A stretch of DNA of 64,000 nt from Janthinobacterium sp. PAMC25594 (GCF_019443505.1 NZ_CP080377.1:6448001-6512000); one strand, 5' to 3'; positions 7,147 through 15,022 are shown, counted from the first letter of the stretch. A program made the numbers and translations. Notes: generated from the sequence alone by a model not told the origin.

Positions 7147-9206
7147 TAAAATCCCCTTTGTAACCAATCGTCGGAAGCGAAATTGCTGTTGCTGCGTCTT
7201 TTTTGTGGTGCTGGCGCCGAGTTGGTCGGCGCCGGTGTCGTAACTGGTGCTGCTGGCTGCGGCGCAGCGCTACTGATCGTCAACGGTGCGGCGAACAGGT
7301 CGGCCATCGAAGGCTGCACTTCCTCCTCCAGCTGGTCCCACCACTTCGCCGTTTTCTTCGCCAGTTCGAAATGTGTCTCCAGCCATACGGCGTAGACAGT
7401 GCAATCCCAGGCCTCGACGCGCTTGCGGATCGCCGACCAGCGCGATTCCGTTCCACCGGCGGTAATTCGTTCAGCGCGGATTTCACCAGCCATCTGTTTG
7501 AAAAATTCATCGGGCAGCTCCTTCGAAAAATGGATGTAGCCTGGGCCCGGCCTGGTGATCTGCAGGCGACCGTAAATCAGATCCTTTGCCAAATTGGTAC
7601 CGACCTGCCAAAGCAGGGCACCGTGCTTGCGGATACGGCCACGCCAGTCGATGTCGACCTTGGTGGCGCCGTCCTTGATGTGTTTTTCTTTGCCTGAGCG
7701 GCCCTTGACGGCGAATACACGGCGTGCGGCATTGGCGGCGCAAAATGCGTAGACCGCATGCGTGTTGTGGCCGCCGCTGTCGATGGCGGTACCGTGGATT
7801 TTCAGTTCCTGGCCGCTGGCGTGGCGGAACTTTGTCTCGAACAAATACTCGGCAACGTCTGCCCACACGGCATCTTCGTCTGGGTTGCCGTAAAAAATGC
7901 GGTAGTCGATGATCCAGGTCTGGCAGCCGCGGCCGTAACCCCACACGGCGATCTCGATCCGGTTCGGCTGCGTGTCGGCGCCGGCCAGCAGGCGCACGCA
8001 GCCGTGCGGCACCGAACCCAGCTTGTAGGGCTCGGCGCGCTGTTTCAGCTGCTCGGAGTCGGTTTTTTCGACATCCAGTTCCCAGGTGCGGCCCAAGGTG
8101 GTGTTGGTGAAGGTTTTCAGCGAGGTAATGTCGCCTTCCTGTGCCTTGTTGTGCGCATTGATAAATTCGCGCACCAGCGTGGCCCAGGTCACCAGTGGGC
8201 TGTATGCGGTCCAGACGTGGAAGGCGATGTGGCGCAGCGCACTGATCACGGCGCCGCTGGCGTTGCGGAACACGCCTGCGTGGTCGATCGTGATGCTGGC
8301 GTCTTCGTTTTGCCAGCGGCCGTTCGGTGCCGCCGCCAGGTATTGGCCCTGGTCGATCATCGAATCGCAATGCGGGCACATGTGGCGCACGCTGTCCGGA
8401 TCGTTGTCCAGCCATTTGAAGCCGTGCGTTTCATCCTTGCCACCCCATGTCAGCGCGTGGAATTCGCCACAGTCCGGGCATGGGATGGCGAATTGGAAGC
8501 GCGCGTCGGCCAGGATGAAGCGCGCTTCGATCAGCGAAAAGCCTTTTAGGCCCGGGGTGGAGCCGGCGACCAGCTTCGGAAACGTGGCGCCCTCGACCCG
8601 CTTGGCCGCCAGGGTAATCGGATCGCCTTCCTTTTCGATGTCGCTGTCGAAGGCGTCGAGCTCATCGAGCAGCGCGTTGTCGACCGAGATGCGGCGGTAG
8701 CTGCGCGCCGCCTTGCCGCCACGCGTATGCAGCAGGCAGCCCAGGAATTTCTTTTGCAGCAGGGTGTTGTCCTTGTTGCGGGACATGTGAGACGGAAACG
8801 CTTTGCGCATGACTTTCACGTCGCGCAGCATCGTTTCCAGCTCTGTCTTGACGAATTCGTCGCTGTCACCGTCGGTCGGCTGCCACAGTGCCTGGTTGCG
8901 GCGCTTGTGCTCGATGAAATAGGCGATCGCTGCCAGCAGCATCTTGGTGTAGCCGACCCTGGCCGACTTCATGAAATCGACTTCGCGGATATCGTTATTG
9001 CTGATGCACGCCATGATGGCGCGTTGGAACGGCCATGCCTCCCAGGCCTGCTCGACGTAGGACGATTCTTTCGACAGGTAAAAGTGCTTGGCAGCCCATT
9101 CGTCCAGCGTCATTGGTTCGGGCACACCGAACGTGCCCAGCCCGCGCGTCAGGCAGGCGGACAGTTCAGGCGAGCGCCAGTTGAGGACTTCGGCCAGATC
9201 GCTCAT
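7146..9206 (-). CDS. Phage terminase large subunit, GpA family
   Basis: A 686-residue DNA-packaging motor and nuclease. Near residue 80 a Walker A-like segment reads MKSARVGYTKM; SVDNALLDELDAFD near residue 175 fits the Walker B/DE region. Two zinc-binding-like pairs (CPDCGEFH and CPHCDS) lie near 245-285. The C-terminal nuclease half contains RLLAGADTQPNRIEIAVWGYG and IDSGGHNTHAVYAFC, with acidic residues expected of the RNase H-like fold. An Ala/Pro-rich tail ends the protein. ATG 9206 overlaps the small-subunit stop by four bases (ATGA); a GTG two codons upstream is less likely. Confidence 0.95.
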   Translation of the reverse strand: MSDLAEVLNWRSPELSACLTRGLGTFGVPEPMTLDEWAAKHFYLSKESSYVEQAWEAWPFQRAIMACISNNDIREVDFMKSARVGYTKMLLAAIAYFIEHKRRNQALWQPTDGDSDEFVKTELETMLRDVKVMRKAFPSHMSRNKDNTLLQKKFLGCLLHTRGGKAARSYRRISVDNALLDELDAFDSDIEKEGDPITLAAKRVEGATFPKLVAGSTPGLKGFSLIEARFILADARFQFAIPCPDCGEFHALTWGGKDETHGFKWLDNDPDSVRHMCPHCDSMIDQGQYLAAAPNGRWQNEDASITIDHAGVFRNASGAVISALRHIAFHVWTAYSPLVTWATLVREFINAHNKAQEGDITSLKTFTNTTLGRTWELDVEKTDSEQLKQRAEPYKLGSVPHGCVRLLAGADTQPNRIEIAVWGYGRGCQTWIIDYRIFYGNPDEDAVWADVAEYLFETKFRHASGQELKIHGTAIDSGGHNTHAVYAFCAANAARRVFAVKGRSGKEKHIKDGATKVDIDWRGRIRKHGALLWQVGTNLAKDLIYGRLQITRPGPGYIHFSKELPDEFFKQMAGEIRAERITAGGTESRWSAIRKRVEAWDCTVYAVWLETHFELAKKTAKWWDQLEEEVQPSMADLFAAPLTISSAAPQPAAPVTTPAPTNSAPAPQKRRSNSNFASDDWLQRGF

Positions 9207-9730
9207 TCGCACTGGTCCTCGATCACCTGGTGCTCAGGGGCAGCACCGTCTTCCTCTTCGTCGTCGCGCAGGTCGGCCAGCGAGATGTTGGCCACGATGT
9301 TGCGCACCTTGGCGATCTCTTTTTCGATATTGCCGATCTCATCCGACGACAGCGACGGCACGCGCCGCTTGACTGCGCCCGGGATGGCGTCGAACAGGCC
9401 GCCGATGCGCGCGCCAGCCTTCGACAACACCTCCTCGATGAGCACCACTGGCGCTAGTTCGCCGCGCGTGACGCCGTTCTGCATCTCGATGCGCTCGCGC
9501 TGCACCTTGGCCAGCATGGCGCGCTCGGCAACAAGGTCCAGGCCTTCGCCAGACGAGCGGCCGGCTGCAGTTTCCCGCAGGTGCGAGCAGTAGGCATGCA
9601 GCATCTGCTGGCCGGACATGCTCGAATCGAGGATGCCGCGTCCGACCAGATTGCCGACCGCCTGCTGGCTCACGCCGACCAGCGCGCCGAAGGCGGCTTG
9701 TGTCATGGGCATAGACAAATCAGACAACAC
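9203..9730 (-). CDS. Phage terminase small subunit, Nu1-like
   Basis: About 175 residues with an N-terminal helix-turn-helix (MTQAAFGALVGVSQQAVGNLVGRGIL), the DNA-recognition part of lambda Nu1-type small subunits, and a long helical middle (LDLVAERAMLAKVQRERIEMQNG) for oligomerisation. An acidic tail (DLRDDEEEDGAAPEHQV) probably contacts the large subunit. Start is uncertain: GTG 9730 or TTG 9727 lie just behind AAGGGGG, whereas the ATG codons at 9712 and 9706 lack a ribosome site at proper distance. It is stop-start coupled to the large subunit. Confidence 0.85.
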   Translation of the reverse strand: MLSDLSMPMTQAAFGALVGVSQQAVGNLVGRGILDSSMSGQQMLHAYCSHLRETAAGRSSGEGLDLVAERAMLAKVQRERIEMQNGVTRGELAPVVLIEEVLSKAGARIGGLFDAIPGAVKRRVPSLSSDEIGNIEKEIAKVRNIVANISLADLRDDEEEDGAAPEHQVIEDQCE

Positions 9731-9908
9731 AACCCCCTTGCAAATACCCTGTGACTAGCGAAAAAAGGGGGTTCGAATTACCCTTGCAAGGGGAGGCTGG
9801 GGAGTACCTTTGAGAAATATTTCCAATTTGAAACATTGCTATTGAGGCATTGTTTCGATAAAGCATCATGCGTTTTTGCTCGATTGTTTCCATTGGATGT
9901 GATTTCAT
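9720..9908 (-). CDS. Small hypothetical ORF ahead of terminase
   Basis: Sixty-two codons (MKSHPMETIEQKRMMLYRNN...) beginning at ATG 9908, with GAAAGG eight bases upstream. It overlaps the terminase small subunit start by about ten bases, so its translation could feed into terminase translation. No family recognised and composition (YLQGGCVV end) is unremarkable. It may be a real small phage gene or a leader; without homologues it stays doubtful. Confidence 0.35.
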   Translation of the reverse strand: MKSHPMETIEQKRMMLYRNNASIAMFQIGNISQRYSPASPCKGNSNPLFSLVTGYLQGGCVV

Positions 9909-9928
9909 AATAGCAACCTTTCTTTGTG

Positions 9929-10681
9929 TCAGCGTGCGGTTCGCAGCGCCTCGACGTAGGCGCGCGCAAACTGGCCGGCAAACTCTTTCTCAACGGTCTT
10001 CTCGACCACGTATTCGAAGTCGAAAATCTTGTGATAGCTGGCGTAGCGTACGAACACCATCACCGGCTTGAGCGATCCAGGGCCACCGCCCCGCATGCTT
10101 TGGTACACGCCCAGCGGCATGCGGTCGCCTGGCCGGCCGACGAAGTAGCGGAAGCCTGGCTTCTTCTTCGTGCCAATGGCCATTTTGGCGCGGCCCTGGG
10201 CCGTCATGTTCGCCTTGTAGCCGGCCTCTGGGAACGAGCGGAAATAGGCCAGGATTTGCACAATCTGGCCTCGGTTCATGTTGCCGTAGCTGTCAAGCTT
10301 GGCGCCTTTGCCGGGCACGATGCGGTAGCCAGGTGGCAGTGCACCCACCGACTGCATGGCGCGCTCGAAGCGCTTCATGGGCCGCGTACCGCCCTTGATC
10401 TGCGGCGCCAGATAGGTGGCCGCCGGTGTCGCCTTGGCGGCGAAGTCCTTCAGCTTGACCTCGGCGCTAAGGTTGGACTTGGTGGCTGGCCGCACGAACA
10501 GGCTCGACAACGTATAGGGCGTCGGGCTGCGGAAAATGTCCCGCATTTCGTGCTTGAGATTGGCGCTGGCCAGCTGGGCCGTGCGCGTCAATGCCACGCG
10601 CGTGGCGAACTGCACCTGCTTTGTCCCGGCATCGGCAAACGCCGTCAACTGGCGGATGGCTGGGGCCACGTTGATGGTCAT
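9929..10681 (-). CDS. Phage structural protein, possibly gpZ-like minor tail protein
   Basis: A 250-residue basic protein (MTINVAPAIRQLTAFADAGTKQVQFATRVALTRTAQ...). The start 'conserved hydrophobic residue, then ALTRTAQ' and the basic body recall minor tail protein Z / tail completion proteins, which begin with a helix and AxNRTA-type motif. The assignment is weak. It is odd that it lies between the replication gene and the terminase instead of among the tail genes. The ATG overlaps the preceding stop (ATGA), so it is in the same operon. Confidence 0.45.
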   Translation of the reverse strand: MTINVAPAIRQLTAFADAGTKQVQFATRVALTRTAQLASANLKHEMRDIFRSPTPYTLSSLFVRPATKSNLSAEVKLKDFAAKATPAATYLAPQIKGGTRPMKRFERAMQSVGALPPGYRIVPGKGAKLDSYGNMNRGQIVQILAYFRSFPEAGYKANMTAQGRAKMAIGTKKKPGFRYFVGRPGDRMPLGVYQSMRGGGPGSLKPVMVFVRYASYHKIFDFEYVVEKTVEKEFAGQFARAYVEALRTAR

Positions 10682-11406
10682 GCGCGCATCCCCAGTTCGC
10701 GCTCAGCGCATTCGATGACGAAAATGCTGAACTCCATGCCCGCCTTCTTGCGTTCCATGATGCGCCGGGCCCAGCGCCTGCCGTCGCCTTGGCCGGCATC
10801 GCCCAGGGCCTTGAGCTTGAACGCGCCGATCAGTTGCTGTGCCTTCCGGCTCGACATCATCGTCTTGCCGGGCGCGGGCAGGGCGACCGGGTCCTGCGCC
10901 GGGACAGGCTCGATCACGTCACGCTCCAGCTCGGCGGCCAACGCTGCTTCCCAGCGCGGTCGCAGCACGGCATAGGTGCTGTGCGCGCAATCGAAGGCAC
11001 CCAACTTGCGCCAGGCCCAGAACACGGCAGGCGACGACCACACGTTCGGCTCGCCGCGGTCGCGCAGCGCGCCTTGCTCCAACGCTTCGTGGAACGCCAC
11101 CGAAGGGTCGATGGGCGGGCGGCACAGCGCCAGAAATTCCGGCAGCGTCGGAGGCCAGGCGCGGGTATCCAACCGCTCGACGCCGCGCGTTAGCTCGGCC
11201 GTGGTCAGCACGAACAGCTTTTGCGCCCAGTGGCGCTTGATGCCGTCGGGATCGATGCCTTTCCACTGGTCTGCGAATTTCACGCCATAGCTGAACGCCA
11301 TCTTGTTGAACAGCGCCTTGACCCACTTTTCCGGGATCGCCTTTTCAGGCCAGGCAAGCGCCTGCTCTTCCAGGGGTGATGTCGATAATGTTGTTTGATC
11401 GTTCAT
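10678..11406 (-). CDS. Phage replication protein, lambda P-like
   Basis: A 242-residue protein. Residues about 25-95 carry the pattern of lambda P-like proteins: WVKALFNKMAFSYGVKFADQWKG..., then HWAQKLFVLTTAELTRGVERLDTRAWPPTLPEFLALCRPP. Lambda P captures host DnaB helicase and brings it to the phage origin. The C-terminal part (WARRIMERKKAGMEFSIFVIECAERELGMRA) is basic. It overlaps the end of the upstream DUF1376 initiator gene by 62 bases, so the pair is comparable to lambda O and P. Confidence 0.7.
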   Translation of the reverse strand: MNDQTTLSTSPLEEQALAWPEKAIPEKWVKALFNKMAFSYGVKFADQWKGIDPDGIKRHWAQKLFVLTTAELTRGVERLDTRAWPPTLPEFLALCRPPIDPSVAFHEALEQGALRDRGEPNVWSSPAVFWAWRKLGAFDCAHSTYAVLRPRWEAALAAELERDVIEPVPAQDPVALPAPGKTMMSSRKAQQLIGAFKLKALGDAGQGDGRRWARRIMERKKAGMEFSIFVIECAERELGMRA

Positions 11407-12283
11407 GTTTTTGTCGTCCGCTTCCTGTCAATCCATCAAGGGTGTCCTGCCGTGCCTGATCCCGTACTGCCGTCGTGTTGCCAGGTGCTGCCCGTGCTGG
11501 CGGCAGGGCGCCGGCCACTTGCATGGCCTTGGCCTCGCTTGCCCAACGCTTCAGGATGCTCACCACGTAACCGATGCCGATGCCGCCGTTCGGTTTGGAT
11601 TTTTTCGCCTCGGCGCATGCCGCGAGCGCCGTATCGACGCTGACACCTTGCTCGACCAATGCCAGCAGCCGGGGATCTGCTGGCTGCGTTGGCATGCCTG
11701 CCTTGCGAAACGCAATGCTCAGCTCGACCGCCGTTGCCGCGCCCGCGCGGTCTATGCTCAGTGTTGGCTGTGCTGGGGGTTGGTTCTGGTTTTGGTTTTG
11801 GTTTTGGTTTTGGTTTTGGTTGGCACCATCGCGCACTGTTCCCGCACTGTTCGCGCACTGTTCGGGAACAGTGCTTGTACTTTGAGCATGCTGCTGTTGC
11901 ACAAAATCCAGCGTGCTTTGCCCGACTGCCGCGAGTTCAGCGGCCAGTCGCGCTGCCTCGTCACGCTTTTTCTTCGCTGCCTTGCCACCAGCACTGCTGG
12001 CCTCCAAGCCTTCGTAGTACGCCTGGATCTGCGCCTCAGCATCAGCATCCACCCAGCCGGCATCGGTCAGGACGAAAAAGTCTTCCAGCACATTTTGCGC
12101 AGCGGCGATTTCTTCGGGCGTGCTGACGCGCAGCAAGCGGAACAGCCTGCCGGTGTCGGCCAGCAGTGGTGCTTCCTTGTCGAAATATAGGTCGCGCATG
12201 TCGCGGTAGATGCCGCGCTCCAGGCGAGACAAATGCAGCGTGCGCGTATTGAAATCGCCGATGTGATGCGGGTAGTAATTCAT
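11345..12283 (-). CDS. DUF1376 (YdaU-like) phage replication initiator candidate
   Basis: A 312-residue protein. Residues 1-95 are a DUF1376 domain (MNYYPHHIGDFNTRTLHLSRLERGIYRDMRDLYFDKEAPL..., winged-helix type, as in Rac YdaU). A lysine-rich helix (GGKAAKKKRDEAARLAAEL), a linker with about six Asn-Gln pairs in a row, and a C-terminal domain (LLALVEQGVSVDTALAACAEAKKSKPNGGIGIGYVVSILKRWASEA) follow. By analogy with lambda O it would bind the origin; an iteron cluster lies inside its own gene (11833-11874). The Asn-Gln linker is coded by a GGTTTT hexamer repeat and may vary in length between phages. Confidence 0.7.
   Translation of the reverse strand: MNYYPHHIGDFNTRTLHLSRLERGIYRDMRDLYFDKEAPLLADTGRLFRLLRVSTPEEIAAAQNVLEDFFVLTDAGWVDADAEAQIQAYYEGLEASSAGGKAAKKKRDEAARLAAELAAVGQSTLDFVQQQHAQSTSTVPEQCANSAGTVRDGANQNQNQNQNQNQNQPPAQPTLSIDRAGAATAVELSIAFRKAGMPTQPADPRLLALVEQGVSVDTALAACAEAKKSKPNGGIGIGYVVSILKRWASEAKAMQVAGALPPARAAPGNTTAVRDQARQDTLDGLTGSGRQKHERSNNIIDITPGRAGACLA
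11786..11874. other. Candidate phage replication origin (iterons plus T-rich tract)
   Basis: Three direct copies of GCACTGTTC start at 11833, 11844 and 11855, exactly 11 bp apart, and a fourth inverted copy (GAACAGTGC) occupies 11866-11874 at the same period. Immediately to the left lies a strand-asymmetric GGTTTT repeat (about 11786-11820). Iterons next to a skewed, easily melted tract inside the initiator gene is the layout of lambda ori within gene O. Origin activity is inferred. Confidence 0.5.
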
Positions 12284-12413
12284 GAGTGACGATTGCCCTG
12301 GTCCTTGAAAACCATTAATTTCAGTCTCTTTTCCACAGTCAATTTCCCAATAGCAACAAATAGGGCGAAAAAGAGCCGGCCATCAAAATCAGGCCGGCCC
12401 ATGTAAAACGGCT

Positions 12414-13025
12414 TTATCGCTGCCGCGCCGGGTGGAACACCTTGTCGATAACCGCTCTGGTGCGGTTCACCGCGCGCTTGGCCCCTTCGAGCAGGCGCAC
12501 CACGCGCGCTTTCTTTTCGTGGGCACGCGCGGTGCGGCGCAGGGCCAGGTCCAGATTGGCATGCGTCGGCTGGGCGATTGCGGTGGCAACGGCTGCCAGG
12601 GCATCGGCGTCGGCGCTGGCCATCTCGCACACGTCGGCCAGGCCGAGGCCGATTTCGTCGGCAGTTTCCAGGGATCGCACGCACAGGCCGAAGCGATGCA
12701 GCATCTCGTTCAGGCAATCCATGCGCTCGGCAGGCGGCAGGCCGGCCAGCACTGACAGCACGAAATTGGCCGGCAGCAGGTTGTTTTCCTTCGACTCGTC
12801 ATCCAGCCAGCGCAGCACGCGGTCGCCGTTGTTTTTTGTGCGCTGATATTCGTCCGGATGTGGCTCGAAGCGAATGCCAGTGGCGGCTGGGCCGCCGACC
12901 TCGTCGTGCGCCTGGACGATCATGCTGATCGCGCTGTAGCTCGACAGGCCGACGTCTTTGCGCCATGCGCTGACGTGTTCGCGCAGGATGCCGATCAGGG
13001 TTTTTTTGTGCGAATCGTTCCGCAT
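12414..13025 (-). CDS. YdaT-like phage regulator/toxin-family protein
   Basis: A 203-residue protein from ATG 13025 (MRNDSHKKTLIGILREHVSAWRKDVGLSSYSAISMIVQAHDEVGG...), with GGAGAG upstream. The segment HPDEYQRTKNNGDRVLRWLDD is typical of proteins annotated YdaT, which in Rac-type prophages follow the Cro-like YdaS and are toxic or CII-like on overexpression. The longer frame to 13274 overlaps the ydaS-like gene and is rejected. The C-terminal half is helical and basic. Confidence 0.65.
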   Translation of the reverse strand: MRNDSHKKTLIGILREHVSAWRKDVGLSSYSAISMIVQAHDEVGGPAATGIRFEPHPDEYQRTKNNGDRVLRWLDDESKENNLLPANFVLSVLAGLPPAERMDCLNEMLHRFGLCVRSLETADEIGLGLADVCEMASADADALAAVATAIAQPTHANLDLALRRTARAHEKKARVVRLLEGAKRAVNRTRAVIDKVFHPARQR

Positions 13026-13093
13026 GCTATTTCTCTCCGGAGTGGGTATGCTTAAAACATGAACAAAACGGCAAACACGAGCAGCAACGCATA

Positions 13094-13456
13094 TCAACTT
13101 TCCGAAGCGGGTGCCGGAGCGCCAGTGACCACGATCACAGTATGGTCTGGCACCGTGTCCATGATGTTGTTGGTGGAAGGGGGCTGGCGGCCGGGGTGGC
13201 CTTGCGGCGCTACGAGATCGGCGGCACGCCGCAGCGTAGTGGCGAGCTCTGGCCAGAGCCTCTCCCAATCGCAAGGAAACATCTCTTTTCTCGTTACCTG
13301 ACCGCAGGTCGCAAGTTCAATCGGCGCGCCGAAATGGAAGGGGATCGTCCGCGAACCATCGGCCCATCGGCTGATATCTGGAGCATGCGCCCCGATGGCC
13401 TTCGCCAGTGACGCTTGGCGGCCGCGTTCTTGCGAGAGGTATTCGTGTAGGTTCAT
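13094..13456 (-). CDS. YdaS-like (Cro-type) DNA-binding regulator
   Basis: A 120-residue protein. Residues 1-75 (MNLHEYLSQERGRQASLAKAIGAHAPDISRWADGSRTIPFHFGAPIELATCGQVTRKEMFP) match the YdaS family: a Cro-like helix-turn-helix whose recognition helix is around HAPDISRWADG. It is transcribed away from the S24 repressor with operators between them, so it is the probable lytic-side repressor. ATG 13456 is preferred over 13465 because the latter would place the start inside the operator at 13467. The C-terminal 40 residues look disordered. Confidence 0.85.
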   Translation of the reverse strand: MNLHEYLSQERGRQASLAKAIGAHAPDISRWADGSRTIPFHFGAPIELATCGQVTRKEMFPCDWERLWPELATTLRRAADLVAPQGHPGRQPPSTNNIMDTVPDHTVIVVTGAPAPASES

Positions 13457-13466
13457 GCCAGTCATA

Positions 13467-13481
13467 TTAGCCTATGGCTAA
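13467..13481. promoter_or_regulatory. Phage operator O1 (perfect palindrome)
   Basis: TTAGCC-TAT-GGCTAA, a perfect 6-bp inverted repeat with 3-bp spacer, placed 10 bases upstream of the ydaS-like start and between the divergent ydaS-like and repressor genes. Two further perfect copies are at 14929 and 14964 and an imperfect one at 13514. Confidence 0.8.
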
Positions 13482-13513
13482 ACAGCATGCAAGCCATATG
13501 CGAATGTATTTTT

Positions 13514-13528
13514 TTAGCCTAATGCTAT
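13514..13528. promoter_or_regulatory. Phage operator O2 (imperfect)
   Basis: TTAGCC-TAA-TGCTAT keeps the full left half-site and four of six positions in the right half. It lies 12 bases in front of the repressor start (13540) and would suit autoregulation by a weaker site. Confidence 0.6.
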
Positions 13529-13539
13529 TTAATGGCGAT

Positions 13540-14322
13540 ATGAAGACAATTGATGAAATACACCGAGCCAACATGGCGCTGCTGGTAGCAGAGTATGGAG
13601 TCACCGGCATGGCTGAGAAGCTCAATAAAAGCAATTCTCAGGTCAGCCAGTGGCTAAACGGCTCGAAAAATTCCGGCACAGGAAAACCAAGAGGTATTAG
13701 TTCAGGCTCGTGCCGAACCATTGAGGCTGCGTTTGGCAAGCCTCAGGGCTGGATGGATGCCGACCACGGCGAAACTGCCGCTCACCGCGCGCCGGTCGAT
13801 CAAAGCCATCCTGTTGATCAGAGTGATCCAGTGGATTGGCCTGCTGACCTGCCGTTTTTGGCTGGCGTAAGTCGCATCAGAGTAGGTCAACCTACGGTCG
13901 AAATGACCTCCATTAAGCTGGTTACGATGCACTTGCAGGCGGGGATTATGGGTTTCGAGGTGCAGCAGGACTTCGACGATGGCGGCACGCTTGATGTGCC
14001 ATCCCGCTGGATTGAGGAGGGCGATTTTGTCCCGCACTGCCTGATGGCCATAAAGGTGCGCGGTGACAGTATGCAGCCACTGCTTTACCAGGGGGATATA
14101 GCAGTGGTTAATATCGCTGACACAAAAAAAGTAAGCGGTGGCGTCTATGCGATCAATTTTGACGGTGAGCCCGTAGTAAAGCGTCTACGATTCGAGCGGA
14201 ATGAATGGTACATGACATCAGAAAACACCCTGCACCCCCGGCGGCTTTGCAAGGGTGGCGCCTGCATAATCGTCGGCCGAATCGTTAGATTTGAAGCGCG
14301 TAATTTTAAAGACAGGCTCTAA
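13540..14322 (+). CDS. S24-family (CI/LexA-like) phage repressor
   Basis: A 260-residue prophage repressor. Residues 1-75 carry a helix-turn-helix (MAEKLNKSNSQVSQWLNGSKN), a Pro/Asp linker with VDQS repeats follows (86-97), and residues about 100-250 are the S24 peptidase domain. Catalytic Ser177 lies in VRGDSMQPLLYQGD and Lys214 in GEPVVKRL, 37 residues apart as in LexA. A candidate self-cleavage Ala134-Gly135 lies in HLQAGIMGF, so RecA-stimulated induction is plausible. ATG 13540 is used; the frame upstream to 13474 would start inside the operator region. It presumably binds the TTAGCC palindromes. Confidence 0.92.
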   Translation: MKTIDEIHRANMALLVAEYGVTGMAEKLNKSNSQVSQWLNGSKNSGTGKPRGISSGSCRTIEAAFGKPQGWMDADHGETAAHRAPVDQSHPVDQSDPVDWPADLPFLAGVSRIRVGQPTVEMTSIKLVTMHLQAGIMGFEVQQDFDDGGTLDVPSRWIEEGDFVPHCLMAIKVRGDSMQPLLYQGDIAVVNIADTKKVSGGVYAINFDGEPVVKRLRFERNEWYMTSENTLHPRRLCKGGACIIVGRIVRFEARNFKDRL

Positions 14323-14334
14323 TTCCACATGATA

Positions 14335-14358
14335 AGCCCGCCTCGCGCGGGCTTTTTC
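14335..14358. terminator. Intrinsic terminator after the repressor gene
   Basis: Stem AGCCCGC (14335-14341) / GCGGGCT (14347-14353) with a 5-base loop and a T run to 14357. It separates the repressor from the convergent membrane-protein gene, whose stop codon overlaps the T run. Confidence 0.8.
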
Positions 14359-14800
14359 ATGCCGCCAGTTGCGCGCCACATCGACCGCAGGCGACATCAT
14401 GTCCGTTGCCCATATGCCTGCACTTCGGGCAGATCGAGACTATTTTCGGTCCGGATATCGAGGTGGCTCGGAGTTCCTTATCTTCCTCTGGCGACGAAGG
14501 TGCACGCTCTGGCGGCGTGGGTGCACGCGGCGCTTTTGGCGTGGGAGCCGGCAACTGCCTGGACATGGCCTGCATTGATCCAAAACCCAGCAGTATCGCG
14601 CCCACCACAGACAAAATTCCAGAGAAAATCATGAAATTCTGGCGCTGAGCCATCTTGTCTACGTTCGCCACCTGCATCGCTGGTGTGGCAATTCCATAGC
14701 CGAAGTCGCGGGCTGGCACGTCAACGGATACATCCATAGCAAGCGAGTAGCTGCCCAGGACTAGTCCGACTAGCAAGATCAAAATTCCTAAATTCCTCAT
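14357..14800 (-). CDS. Two-TM membrane protein with C-terminal zinc ribbon (candidate moron gene)
   Basis: A 147-residue protein from ATG 14800, with AGGA six to seven bases upstream. It has a hydrophobic helix at residues 2-21 (MRNLGILILLVGLVLGSYSLAM), a second near 55-75 (FMIFSGILSVVGAILLGFG), a Pro-rich linker, and a C-terminal CPKCRHMG...CGRC zinc ribbon. Sited between repressor and early operators and transcribed against both, it is probably expressed in the lysogen. Such isolated genes often serve superinfection exclusion or lysogenic conversion, but function here is unknown. Confidence 0.7.
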   Translation of the reverse strand: MRNLGILILLVGLVLGSYSLAMDVSVDVPARDFGYGIATPAMQVANVDKMAQRQNFMIFSGILSVVGAILLGFGSMQAMSRQLPAPTPKAPRAPTPPERAPSSPEEDKELRATSISGPKIVSICPKCRHMGNGHDVACGRCGAQLAA

Positions 14801-14928
14801 GGTATTCCTAGCCGTGATAAGGCAATGATTATACAAAATGCCAATTAGTTCAATCTATCGAATTATTGCGCAATTCTATAGAAGGCCGCCTGTTTAGCAA
14901 CCTATGCAATCCCTATGACATAAGGCAA

Positions 14929-14943
14929 TTAGCCTAAGGCTAA
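14929..14943. promoter_or_regulatory. Phage operator O3 (perfect palindrome)
   Basis: TTAGCC-TAA-GGCTAA in the AT-rich region upstream of the plus-strand early operon; 35 bp centre to centre from the next copy. Confidence 0.8.
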
Positions 14944-14963
14944 AAATAAATCTTGCGATATTA

Positions 14964-14978
14964 TTAGCCTTAGGCTAA
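14964..14978. promoter_or_regulatory. Phage operator O4 (perfect palindrome)
   Basis: TTAGCC-TTA-GGCTAA, about 45 bases before the first early gene. A weak promoter (TTGCGA at 14953-14958 and TAAAGT at 14976-14981, 17 bp apart) would overlap it, so repressor binding would block the early operon. Confidence 0.75.
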
Positions 14979-15022
14979 AGTGATCTCCATCGACGCACCA
15001 ATCTCAACCGATGGAGAGCCAC

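Noticed and set aside
11786..11822. GGTTTT repeat as a phase-variation tract
   Set aside because: The unit is six bases, so length changes keep the reading frame; it can only vary the Asn-Gln linker length.
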